A stretch of 64,000 nucleotides of DNA from Carposina sasakii. Lineage: Eukaryota; Arthropoda; Insecta; Lepidoptera; Carposinidae. The position numbers and the translations under genes are program-made. Under the pieces are notes generated by a model. That model worked only from the letters and a program-made list of their open reading frames with translations. It did not search any database and had not been told where the DNA came from. Location of the stretch: positions 15,545,899 through 15,609,898 of the forward strand of contig CP053152.1 of NCBI GenBank assembly GCA_014607495.2. Reading direction: 5' to 3'. Below are positions 20,860 through 32,742 of this stretch, piece after piece (position 1 is the stretch's first letter; each line of letters opens with the position of its first letter).

Positions 20860-21260
20860 TTGTTTAGTTTATCCCGAAGGAAAGGCAAGGGGAACTAAGC
20901 CCATACAGCCATTTTCTTTAGTAAATGATTCCTGAATTTATGGGATGATAATGATGATGGTGATGAATGGAAACGTCGGGAAAATCCTCAAGAACAAGTG
21001 TAAAGTTAGTCAAAATAAAAAAATATTGCAGAAACAACTTACATGCGCCCATGAAGAGATCGTAATCCGGCTAAAGTTTTACTCGGCTTACCTGCGTATA
21101 AAACCATGCACACGCACTAGATTCACATCACAAGTAATCAAAATATAACTCATCTACCAGAAAACATCACTTCACGGATACATGCAAGCCATTTACAAAT
21201 AATTTTTAATTTTCACAAGAAAATTACACCTGCACCCTTCCAGCTTTTCCCGCCGAATCT
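20860..21260 (+). repeat. dispersed repeat family A, near full-length copy
   Basis: Runs from tagtttatcccgaaggaaag to cttccagcttttcccgccga and is among the least degraded copies in the window. Confidence 0.7.
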
Positions 21261-21547
21261 CCACGCTTTTACGAGGACGAAATAAAATTGGCAGTTCTAT
21301 TTTTTTGTCAAAGGCAAAGGAATCCTATTATATATGTCAATACAGGCTGGGTCTGGTAAGAAAAGTAAATACGACTACGTACGCCAGAGCGATCAGGGTC
21401 ACTATTGTGTTTTATGATTAGGGTACAGTTTTTCCGTAGTTTTTCCACATACATCTTGGGTTTTTCAATAAATTAAAATTTATTAATCGGTTATACAATA
21501 CAATTTACAAAGTTGGCTGTCATTCACTTTTAAATAAAAATACATAA

Positions 21548-21955
21548 ATAAATGTCGATTCGGCGGGAAATCTGGAAGGGAGCGGGTATAATTTTCTTAC
21601 GAAAATCAAAATTTATTTGTACAATCATTTACATTTGGCTGTATGGGCTTAGTTCCCCTTGCCTTTTCTTCGGGATAAACAATTAAAAAAATAACTATGA
21701 AAATAAAACCATTCGCCTTTCCTTTAGCTTCCGATTTATACGCAGGTAAGCTGGGTAAAACTTTAGCCGGAATACGATCTCTTCATGGGCCCATGTAAGT
21801 TGTTTCTGCAATCATTTTTCATTTTAACTAACTACATTCTTGAGGATTTTCTTGACGTTTCCATTCATCGTCATCATTCATCATAAAAATCATTTACTAA
21901 AGACAATGGCTGTGTGGGCTTAGTTCCTCTTGCCTTTCCTTCGGGGGATAAATAA
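21548..21955 (-). repeat. dispersed repeat family A, two reversed partial copies
   Basis: The first (to ~21,680) joins the two ends of the consensus with the middle missing. The second (21,735-21,955) lacks the 3' portion. Confidence 0.6.
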
Positions 21956-22628
21956 ACAAATAAAAAAAAACATCAAATCGAAAAATCTCGATATGTAAGA
22001 AAGGATTTGTGGTTTATCTTTTTGTTTCTTAACAAAATACTTATATAGAGTAGTATATTCTTTGTGCTTATAGTGAGTGTTCAAATGTTTACGGAAATAT
22101 TTTTTCTATTGGAGTGCATTTTTTAAGTGAAAATCAGGCCTAAGACTCTAGAGCCGCATTCAACATTTTAACTAATATTTAAACGAATTAAGAATAAAAT
22201 TAATCCTTATCCATTACCTGTTATCCTCTGGTGTTGGCAGAAATTTCAAATTTTGAGGTCCATGGATTAAAAATGTTCATTTGTTCTCAACAAAAAAGAT
22301 TAAAACCGAAACCGATCCTCAGTAGGTACCTTGATTTAGTATAAATTTGGTCTGAGGACTCGCAAGGTTGCCTGTTTCGTAACTATAACACATACTACAT
22401 TTGGCTTCTGAAGCAAGATAGTTATTTTATAATTATTTTAAAATATCTATTTTATGATTAATCGAATATTTGGAAACTTTTCTAACATTATTGATTTTAC
22501 ATTTGGGCTTTCCACAGGTACCTATGATGATAAATATTAATAAGACTATAGATTAGTGATGAATAATATTTAGCATAATGAACGTGACATATGTGTTAAA
22601 TCTAATTTTGTGATAATGAGGCAGCAAG

Positions 22629-25600
22629 ATGAAAACTAAAAATTTCCTTTTATTATCAACATCACTTTTTGCAATAAGTATATTTTTAATAGTGTTCCAC
22701 ACACAGCCACCACAATCTATCCAAAGTATTGTGACTCAGACACACCAGCACATAAAAGATTTCCAGGTGAGTTTCAGTTTTCATAATAATTAAACAAGTT
22801 ACAGTATTTACATGCTCTACATTGGCTGTTTATGATTAGGTAGGGAGGGCCGCGAGTTAAAAATAGGTAGGTCAAACTACCTTTGTAGGCTCCGTGTTCC
22901 TTTTCTTCTGCACGGAATCTCGTAGGGTTTAGGTTCACAGTTCACTATAGTCCACTTTTAGGGTAAGGGCATTCTGATTGGGTAGGTCAGTTTGTCACAA
23001 TTTACTGAATCACACACAAAAATTCAGTTGTCGAGCGAGAGGTCGGTACTGCGGTAGTTGGGCAACTGGCAGATGTAGGGCGGGGGGAGAACACACGCGG
23101 CACGCCGTAGTGTGGAAAGAGATAGGACGATTAAAAGAGGGAGAAACAAAATTATAGTTTTAACATTTGGATATTTTAGTTAACACATTCACTGCCACTT
23201 GCTTGGTTTTCTAGAGGTGCCACTGATGCTTATTTGTGTTTTGGCACTAGGGGTTGGCACAGCTGATAATGTTGGCATGCTAAGAAAATCTGCTGGCACT
23301 GAACATGTTAACAAATTACATGATGAAGTCTGTAAATACTGTTAGTTATAAGAATATCTACTTACTACAATAAATATGAGTATAACTAAATATAAGGAAG
23401 AGATTAATTTCAGGTAGCTAAGATACCTGCATGTTGTCACATTAGTTACCTTTGATATTAAATATTATAGACTTCAGTAAATTGTTTTCTATGAATCATG
23501 AGCTTCAGATATTCTGCTTATAGCAGGGTCATACTTCCGCGGCCTGTTTTAACAGTTCATGGTATAAGCACTGGTTCTTACTTTCATAAAATTTTAACAT
23601 TTCCTGGAAAAGAGATTTTCAGGATTGGGCACATCTTGCGCATATCAATCTCATGTGAGTTGTAGCAGACTAAATGTGCACACTCTAGCACAAGCTGTAA
23701 CTATCGTCTTGTGGCTGATGGCGTCTCGGGCACCCCCAGGAGAACCTGCGCGATGTGGAGGAGCGGCACCTGGTGGCGGCGGAGCGCTACCTGGCGCTGC
23801 TGGGCGCGGACGGGCGCGCGGCGTGGCGCAACACGTCGCGCCCGGCGCTCGTGACGTACGCTCGCGGCGCGGCGCACGCGCAGGCCGTGGCGTTCGTGCG
23901 CGCCGCCGCCGCGCTGCCCTACACCGTGCTCATCTACAACATCGGCCTCAAGCCGGACTCCTTGGCCGTGGTGAGTGATGCTGTCTGTGCTGTCATGTTC
24001 TAGACCTCTGGTCAGCAAGTTTAGGTATCTGGTGAACCTGGTAATCCTAGAGTTCATTAGTAACTAGTATATTATTAATACACTATAGATACGCCTTAAA
24101 GCTCCCTTGTTTAGATGAGATAATAAAAAATCTGTGTAATTTTCAGGTGGCCAACTATTGCAACTCTTCAAAATGTGCAATAATAGACTTCGATCTCAGT
24201 GTGTTCCCGTCTCATGTGAGCGACGAGGGCATCTACGCTTTTCGACCCCTCATCATACAGGTAATTACTATGTTACAATGGCTAATAAGCTTTATCACAT
24301 TACTTGTATTTGTGCCCGGGAAGAGGAAGTACGCTAATCACCTCTTGCAAAATAGGACCTATTAGAATAACTGCCCAGACTCTACCAAAGATAGGTACGA
24401 GTATGTAATAATTGCGAAAGGAAGAGTTACCATTATGTACATAGACAATTTTTCTGACTCATGGATGGGGTGTTCTATCTAATCCTTCGATGGATGTGGT
24501 GCCGCGGGCTAAATCGAGTATCTGATCACATCACACTAATATTATAAAGGCGAAAGTTTGTGGGTGTGTGAGTGTGTTTGTTATTTCTTCACGTCTAAAC
24601 GCCGGATAAAATAGAGTTATAGAGTTAGCTGACATCCTAGTTTAATACATAGGCTACTTTTTATTGCGGAAGATTTCGACATTTTGTTTTGTCTGCAGTC
24701 CACGCGGGCGGAGTCGCGGGCAACAGCTAGTAATAAATAGATACATAACAAATTATGTCTTCATGACCAAACAGGAATATTTAAAATCAATTGTAATCGT
24801 AATTGTTTGCAGTGTATGTATTGAAACCATTTCCTGTTTCACTTAAAAAGGTCAACAAAAGCTATGTAGTTATTCCATTGTAGACGAACACTAGTAGTTC
24901 GTCTTTATAACGCGTCGAGTAGAGACAGACTTCATTAAGGAGGTACCGCACACACATTCAATACACTATTGCTAAAATCTGTTTACCACAGTCATGTTTA
25001 GCATAATGGGGAACAGATGTAATGATTAGAGTGACAAGTTGCTAGCAGATCGCCTGAGAGATTGCCCGGGTTCCTTAGTCGACTCTAACGACATGCACGT
25101 AAGGAGATGCAGCTGATGTATTTTAGAGAAAAAAATGGTTGGGTTTTAGAGGTTCATAATAATTAGTGGTTTACTAATTTCTATAATCCTGAGGATGCCA
25201 CGGTTGTTGGCGAAACATATGTAGATTATTTATCTAGTTTTCAACCGACTTCAAAAAAAGGAGGTTCTCAATTCGACCCGTATGTTTTTCTATGTTTGTT
25301 ACGCGATAACTCCGCCAATTATGAACCGATTTGAACAAATCTTTTTTCGGCGTATAGGTAATACCTCAAGGGTGGTCCCATTTAAATTTAATAATAAAAA
25401 AAAACAATTTTTAATTTTTAGTTTTTTTTTGTGTTCACGCATTTGAAGTCGGTTTTATTTTTTTTTTAAAGTTATTGATTTCGGAATAGTGCAATGTATC
25501 GTCTTGCATGCTAGGTGCTCGGGTCTGGTTTCTCGTGGCGATTGTAGTTAGTGCAAGTGCCTGCTTTCGCAGTTATGAGTTATCAGATCCGAAGGTCAGT

Positions 25601-27014
25601 GGAGGGTGTAGGGCCCGGTGGTGGGCGCACCCATAGTGAGTATTTTAGAGAAGTCTGCATCAGCACAGGACTTTTTAGACATGACTTATAAGGTTAAAAT
25701 AATCAATGTTCTACTGTTGAATTATTTTGCTATGTTTGTTCTGTTTATAGACGTACTCTGTTAGCATTTTTTATCTTTGTGTGTGACTAACAGCTGGCTG
25801 CAATAACTAGCGATTATAGTCACTGATATAAAGTATGTTAAATAACCGCATTATCAAAGTGGTTATTATCTTATCATGTGTACGAGAGGTATTAGTAATT
25901 CAAACTAGTATGTAGATTGTAGGCATAATAATCTGATGATTCATAAAGAAGATACAATTCGTTACTTATTAATTTGTTACAATCTTCTATTTTGATAAAA
26001 ATCACAGTGTATTATCTTGGAATAGGTATTAATTATAAGGTAGGTATTTTGGTAGGTACTATGTACAAAAAAATGTCCTTGTAGTTTGATTTACATAGCA
26101 CTTCCTTGTAACTATCGTTTTTACCTTAAACTATCTCACCCAGAGCAGTACAATATTGCGAGATACCTACCGAGAACAACAATAGAGCGGTCGACGGTTG
26201 TTTGCAGCACGCGTTGTCGCGCGTGGGCGGCGTGATCTTCTGCTCGCTGCGGCAGCGCTGGGCGGGCCCGGCGCGCGAGCTGGCGGCGGCGTGGGCGCGC
26301 GCGGCGGCAGCGCCGAGCGGCGTGGCGGCGTGGCCGCGGCGGCGCGCCGTCACGTCGCTGACGCACCCGCGCATGTTTACGTACCTGCGCGCGCAGCCGG
26401 ACGACTTCCTGTTCGTACAGATGTTGGACGTGTCGCGCCTGCTGCTGTCGTCCCGCGCGCCCGTGCCCGCTCTCATGCGCGCTTGGCTCGCCTGCGCGCT
26501 CACGCTCGACTGCATCATGCCGATTGGTGAGCCGCCATTTTTGAGCTCATACTTGTCTTGTTCCGCCTTTATGAAGATAATATCTTGATGCAGATCTACA
26601 AACATTCATTGAATGCTTTAGTTTTATCAGTGACAAGTTGCTAGCTTATCGCTTGAAATATGCCCGTGTTTCTTAGTCGACTCTTACGACTTGCACGGAA
26701 TGACAGATGCAGCCGCTGCGACTCGACGAATGTAAGAATATTGTGTTTGCGTATAAAAGGAGTTTCCGTTGTCCCCAGGCGCGCAGTCTGGCGGCTGCAA
26801 GTTCGACAAGAAGCCGCAGTACCGCTACAGCGGATGCCACGGGCAGGACGCGTCGGCGCTGAGCATCCTGCTGGGGCTGCGCTGCGGGTTCGAGGAGTGG
26901 CGCTACGCGGCTAGCGGGCGCTCGCGCTGGCGCGTCGTGTCGGCCGAGGCGGCGCGCGCTCTGCTCGCAGCGCTGCAACGCAACGCCACGGACGCGCCGC
27001 GCGAGCGTGACTGA
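22629..27014 (+). CDS. Type II membrane protein, DUF1647-like putative glycosyltransferase (5 exons, 345 aa)
   Basis: Exons 22629-22766, 23740-23970, 24147-24260, 26208-26526, 26779-27014; GT-AG and in phase. A short basic N-terminus (MKTKN) precedes one hydrophobic segment (~residues 6-23), typical of a Golgi type II anchor. The lumenal part has LPYTVLIYNIGLKPDSL, YCNSSKCAIIDFDLSVFP, then SDEGIYAFRPLIIQ, GGVIFCSLRQRW and, near the C-terminus, MPIGAQSGGCKFDKKP followed by SGCHGQDASALSILL. This order resembles DUF1647-type proteins, thought to be nucleotide-sugar transferases. I recognise the family by pattern, not by a precise orthologue. The acceptor and sugar are unknown. An AATAAA lies at ~27,497. 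Confidence 0.75.
23178..23315. repeat. short inverted-end element (TTAACACATTCA ends), copy 1
   Basis: Starts ttaacacattcactgcc and ends ctggcactgaacatgttaa, with a related copy at 47,343-47,485. It looks like a MITE. It lies in intron 1 of the DUF1647-like gene. Confidence 0.5.
24261..26207. other. large intron 3 of the DUF1647-like gene, repeat-filled
   Basis: Contains an RTE-like tail (24,540-24,735), a family L fragment (~24,985-25,150), an element with inverted ends aaccgacttcaaa/ttgaagtcggtt (25,243-25,456) and a reversed family Q copy (25,470-25,640). No exon is seen inside. Confidence 0.6.
25243..25456. repeat. MITE-like element with AACCGACTTCAAA inverted ends
   Basis: The left end aaccgacttcaaaaaaagga is complementary to the right end ttgaagtcggtttt. 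The internal block gcgataactccgccaatt is familiar from many lepidopteran introns, but that is recollection, not a search. Confidence 0.55.
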
Positions 27015-28342
27015 CCACACAGCCGGTAGAGGGCGCCACTACATATACTTTGAACGATCACGCTGGTTGCCCGGTTATGAATATTGCGTAAGTGCACACA
27101 AAAATGTTTTGTTTCTATATCGTGTAAGGAAGTTTTTCTACTACACGAACTCTAGCCGCGTGCTACCTGTGTAGTTGTGGACAATTTGAAAGTCAACGTG
27201 CGGGATTTGTATTGTAAGTCATCTTATCGTAGAAGATTTATAAGTCACTAATAAGGAGTGATGGTTACTAGATGACCGTGAGCGATTTGTAAGTCACTAG
27301 GTATATGTAGTTTTTAAGTCACATTAAAGTGGCTGTGAACAATTTTTTAAATCGCCGTGAGAGCTAATTGAGTAGCCGTAAGCGAATTGTACGTTATCGT
27401 AAGGACTTGTTATTGTAAACCACCGTAAGCGCGGTACAAATGTCAGTAACGCGATGTTATATTTAACACCTGGAGCCGTCTTATGTTTTGATTGAAATAA
27501 ATATTTTAAAATATCCTATGCATGACTTCATCTTATGTGTGTGACATTTGCAACCCACTCACGGCCATACAAGTGACTTATTACAATACAACTAATATAA
27601 GTGATTTGAGGAGAAGTTGCTATAGAACTGACTTACTTTGATTCTATGTCTGTTGCTGTACTGATTAAAATTTTAATACAAGATTAATGTAAAAACTGTT
27701 CTAAATTTTACTAGTGTCTTGCTAACACATTGTACGTACAATCAAATACAAGTGAACATATCGTGAACAGCTATTCAATTAAATCAAGCAGTTCTATAGT
27801 TTAGGGCTGTGAATAGAAGCATGAAACTTAATACTAATGCATACATTTGACAACGTGAGAATAGTAGAATAACCCTAGCAATAATTTTAGGCTTACTAAG
27901 GGTTTGATTTGTATTGTATGGCATGAATTTACGACATTTGTTATGATTATGAATGATATCGCCGATATACTAATCCATCTTAAAATCAACATTTAACAAT
28001 GACCAAATTTCAATTTTCAAAATTTCATTATCAAGGTAGGGATGGCATTTATGAGGATTCCTCGATGAGCTTAAAAAGCTAATGCGACGGATTTTTACTA
28101 AAGCTTTGCATTGCTACTTGATATAAGCTCATACGTCGATATATCGACAGCACTGTAAAATCAGTCAAAAAAGCGGGTTTTCTCTTGTACAAGATATCAC
28201 TTAGGTGTATCATACAAATACATATTACAATTTTGAAATTTGTCTACGGATTACGAAATATAATAATTTAGTAATATAGCTAATTATATTTATATGCTTT
28301 ACTTATTCTTTGTAGCTAGTGATATACCTTTATTAGCTGATG

Positions 28343-28712
28343 TATAACCCACGCAGATAAAGAATTTATCTATAAATGGCGTCCACTCGCATGCTATCTC
28401 GCTCATATCTATCGCGCGCCTATGGTCACACAGTGAAGTACGCGCTGCAAAAAAAAGTCTGGTTTCGCTTTGACTAATCTCATTGCTGTTGAACGTCTGA
28501 ATGCCCATTGTTTCATGTTTATTGCAGATTTTCAATCGGTAATTACTTTAAGGTTACTCTTTCGAAGTAAATTTCCAGCGTTATTTTTTTGCTAAAACGT
28601 GCGTGTTACAGTGCTTTTATATAATGTGACATTTAGTAATGGTTTTAATTTAACTAATACCTTCCGTCACCGCCGCCATTTTCAGATCAATTCTTTATCT
28701 GCGCGGGTTATA
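28343..28712. mobile_element. MITE with ~30 bp inverted ends (TATAACCC)
   Basis: The left end tataacccacgcagataaag and right end tttatctgcgcgggttata are inverted copies, extending with gaattta/caattc. The ~370 bp interior has no intact ORF. The autonomous partner is unknown. Confidence 0.7.
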
Positions 28713-29364
28713 AGTATATTATACATATATCCATAGTGGGGGAACGAGGTAGGGGGGCAGGGAGTATCACCTGTGTTTTATGTCAATTTAGCAAATGTAA
28801 ATAAATAAATACATTAACTTAATGCCACGCTTAGATCTGTTAGATGTGGGTGATAGACATTGGGTAAAGAACAGGGTCGGCTCAAGATTTTTTAGATGGG
28901 AGTTCACATTTTCTTAATATGAGCGCATGCAAAATTACAGTTTGGAAACGCCGCGCGTGTTCACTCTCTTAACGAATGATATGATGCAAGTCCAACCTCA
29001 CTCTTTTTAATATTCTGATGACCTTATGAAACACATTAAGGACAACTATATCATGTTCTTACTCGGACTAAGCGACATCTAATTTTTCATACGAAATCTT
29101 GCCTATGTAATCTTCGTGGGTGGAACTGCACTGCACCAGCGCTCCTTAGGACAAGCCGCCAGTGGTAAAGAACACTGTATTTATAGGCTTACAATTGTAG
29201 CTCATAGTGTGATACTCATTAGATAACAAGCTAGAACATAGGGTAGTTCCATGATAGGACTTGTTGCTCTTAAAATTATGAAACAGAATTACTTAATTTT
29301 GCTACAATCTTATTTTTTAATTTGCATTCCTTGATACTACATCCTCTAGCTAAAATTCGAACAT

Positions 29365-29728
29365 ACAGGGTGTAAAAATACAACAATGTTTTTTTAATAC
29401 CAAGTATTCTTTGTAAGGTTACGATCATTTTCTTCTATGGTACCAACCCTGGGAAACGACAAAAAAAATGTGAAAAAATACTGTCATTTTATTGCAAGCA
29501 ATGTATTCGTTTGATATGTACATACAAAACTAACATTTTGAAAAAAATGTTTGTTAACTGATTTCAGATCGAATTATGTAAAAAAAATTATAATATTAAT
29601 GTAACTTTGAACCTCAATATCTTGGAAACCTGTGGTATTCCAGAGGTACTTCCATAGAAAAAAATGATCGTAATGTTACAAAGAATACGAGGTATTAAAA
29701 GAACAAAGTTGTCTTTTTACACCCAGTA
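29365..29728. mobile_element. MITE with ACAGGGTGTAAAAA ends
   Basis: The left end acagggtgtaaaaatacaac pairs with the right end gttgtctttttacaccca. A short deletion derivative sits at ~60,302-60,342. Confidence 0.65.
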
Positions 29729-32700
29729 TAGGTAAAACTTTGCCCTATTAATTTTTTTATTTAGAAAAGTATTGTAAATATGAACACAAACAATACATTA
29801 TTATTGTTTATGTGTAAATTTAGAACGACTGGCTAAAAGTATTTTTTATTTTCCTAATACGAAAATAATTTTGAAATATCATGTTATGATAGCAATATTG
29901 AGTACCTAATTATTATTGTATTAAGTTATTTGTGATTTGCCACGGCTGCTGGTTGTGAAATTTTATGTGTTAATTATTTTATTGATTAAACTTAAATTAA
30001 GTATTTAATGTAAAATATTTTTGAAAAAGTTACAACAGTATTTTCAAAAGGTAAGTTTTTTTAGATCACTAGTATTAATGTTGTATTGAAGGATCTCTTT
30101 GCTGAATATGTATTCTAAATTAAAATAAGTGAGTGGCTGGCTGACCAGAATTACACTTAATACCTCACTTATGTGCACAACTTTGTCTAAAGCGATTTTG
30201 TTGTTAATAGCATGGACGTGGCCGTGACGTCCTTAGGTTTACAATAAATATAATGTTCTATGTACATATACACATTTTTAAACATAATTTGTTTAGCAGA
30301 TATACAATCTAGTCCTTAGCCTACCAAATAAGTACCTAAATGTAGAATGGCTGTTGTTTCTCAGTTATATACAAAATAGACTGATGCGCCTGCGCAATTA
30401 CACATAGATAGTAATAATACGGTGCGTAATGAATGATTCATTTACAAGTTTATGTATTCTCTATGTATAGCAGCTAAGATGGATGTACTTGATCATTCAT
30501 GTTTAAAAAATTTTGAATACCTACCTATTTTTGATTTGATATCATAAACCATTTTTATTCACATATAAACATTATTAAGTATTCTTGATAAAATCAAGCT
30601 CGTTAGATACATCTGATTATTGTGTTTAATTAGTCTGAAAATTACAAAATATGTCAAAGACATACACACTATTTAATACTTTGAGTCTGACATAATTTAA
30701 TTATTATTTATGTATGTATAGGAACTAAGTATTGAGTCCGCGGTATTTAGCAGTTTCCGCTCTCTGTCTTAAAAATGAGCGAGATAGCACGATTGTGTAT
30801 TGTCATCTCGTGTCCTATAACTGTAATAATTTAGGTCATTTACGATGCAGCCATCGATGTGACAAATAACTGCTTAACACTGAGTGCAATACGTTAGTCT
30901 AGTGTTTATTACTCCATGTCGGACAATATTGTAAACTTAATTATTTATTTAATGATTCAGTAAGCTAAGCTAAAAAATTGCTATTTTTACTTGTTCACCT
31001 ATAGTCGTGCGTGGGGTGGGAACAACCATAGCATTTATTTGGCTACTGCTTCAGTATCGTATTGTAAATATAAATTAATGTACATACTGTATGTATTTCA
31101 CAATTCAGCTTATATGAAAAGTGATGCTTTTACATAAGCATATCTTATGGCAAGTGAGATTATTTAATAAAGGCATTTACGGTGGATAAGCCTTTTATTT
31201 TTACTGCTATGTACTGTGTTTTTGTTTCATTATTTCTTTTTCTAATCTCTTTAATTTTTCCAATTCCATAGTAACTATTTTAGGTAGTTGGTTAGTCAGT
31301 TGTTTATGCAAATAATAAAACAATTTTTTTTAAATTCAATTTTTACGCGGCGTAACGTCTCCCTAGCAAAATCCATGTGATTTGACAGTTGGACGATAGT
31401 GTTATGGACTATGGAGAAGTTCGTGCTTACCTCTCTGGCGCCGCAGCTGCAGCAGACCAGCACCTGGTTCGAGTGATGCTCGCGGCACACGCTAACGACA
31501 AACCGAAGCCTTGAACCGGCACGCACGGATATTACCTCATTTGCAGTAGCAGAGCCGTAGTGATGCGACAGCGAAAACTGAGTGCTGCGTGCGTCCTCCC
31601 GCGCCCCGCATCTCACCACGCACACTCACACATTATCTTCACGGTCGCATTGCTATCGCTGTGCTTCTGCAAGTTACGTAATCACGGGGCGGACCCTGTA
31701 CTGTGTGATGATATACATCAACTATTAAAATTATAATTTGAACAGAAAGGCGAAAGTTACATCAATATAATTTATTCCAAACCATTTGATAGTATTCGGT
31801 CATTCGAAGTTGGTTATGAATCACACATTTATTGCTGAAGTATTGTTATAATATCAACAATTCAATTTTAAGTAAAAAAAAGTTTACACCAATTTTAATA
31901 GGACAAAATAGATTCAATAGTGCAGTCACATTTGTCTACTAGCTATCTAATTTATATAAATTTTCCACAAATAATACAATAAGCAAATAGTGAGAGAGCC
32001 AAAATGGCAAGACTCGATCTTTACGTCGCGTTATATTATGTATGACTATTGAGTAAGATAATACCTCTATGTTATTATTAGAAACAACACTGATATACAC
32101 TTTCTGACAGAAATAAACACATATAAATTGTATCAAAATTAGTTACACTTAACAAAATCACACTATCTAACTACATACTAAAATTAAATTGTATATAAAA
32201 CAGACAAACAATAACTAATCACTAGTTTGCAACATAGCTTGACTTCACATGCTATATTCATCAATTAAATCATCACCATACATCAGTGAGTACCGCTACT
32301 AATCTAATTACAGATTATAAACCTTGTACCATATTAAATAAGATTTTAAAATTCATAGAAATTTGCCCCAACAATAGTTGGAGCACAAGAAATATAATTT
32401 GCTTTACAAAATTCATACATCATGTAAAGTGGGTAGTTTATACAATAATTAATTACATACAGATAATATTTACATATTGCTCTACAATTTGTATTGACTA
32501 CATACTCGTATTATGTATTATTTCTCACTAGTGGCTTCAGAAACACGCCCTGCTGCAGTAGCTTTGAAACATACCTACACAGATTGATACTAATATATCA
32601 GAATTTATGCAAAAATAACACTGGGGCCGCCACAATGTTTTAGTATTTAAATACATGTCATATGCATTTACTGTTCTTATTTCGATTTTTTTGGTCAAAA

Positions 32701-32742
32701 TAAGATTGTTTTATGAATAAGTTAAATCTAATTTTAGTTTAC

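Larger units (their letters stand above)
20377..22628. other. CNPPD1/DUF1647-like divergent intergenic region
   Basis: Contains family A repeats (20,860-21,260 +; 21,548-21,680 and 21,735-21,955 reversed) and otherwise AT-rich DNA. No additional gene is seen. Promoters of both flanking genes must lie here, but no clear core motif could be assigned. Confidence 0.6.
27015..32742. other. gene-poor convergent region between the DUF1647-like gene and TMEM65
   Basis: Holds the 3' region of the DUF1647-like gene (degenerate repeats 27,190-27,440; AATAAA ~27,497), a MITE at 28,343-28,712, another at 29,365-29,728 and a GC-richer patch at ~31,430-31,690 shared in part with ~52,740-52,860. The rest is AT-rich and featureless. 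No convincing exon was found. Confidence 0.55.

Noticed and set aside
31296..31625. 109-codon reverse ORF with Cys-rich patch and a gtaagc donor-like site
   Set aside because: Part of the stretch recurs near 52,740-52,860, so it is more likely repeat DNA than an exon, and no partner exon was found.
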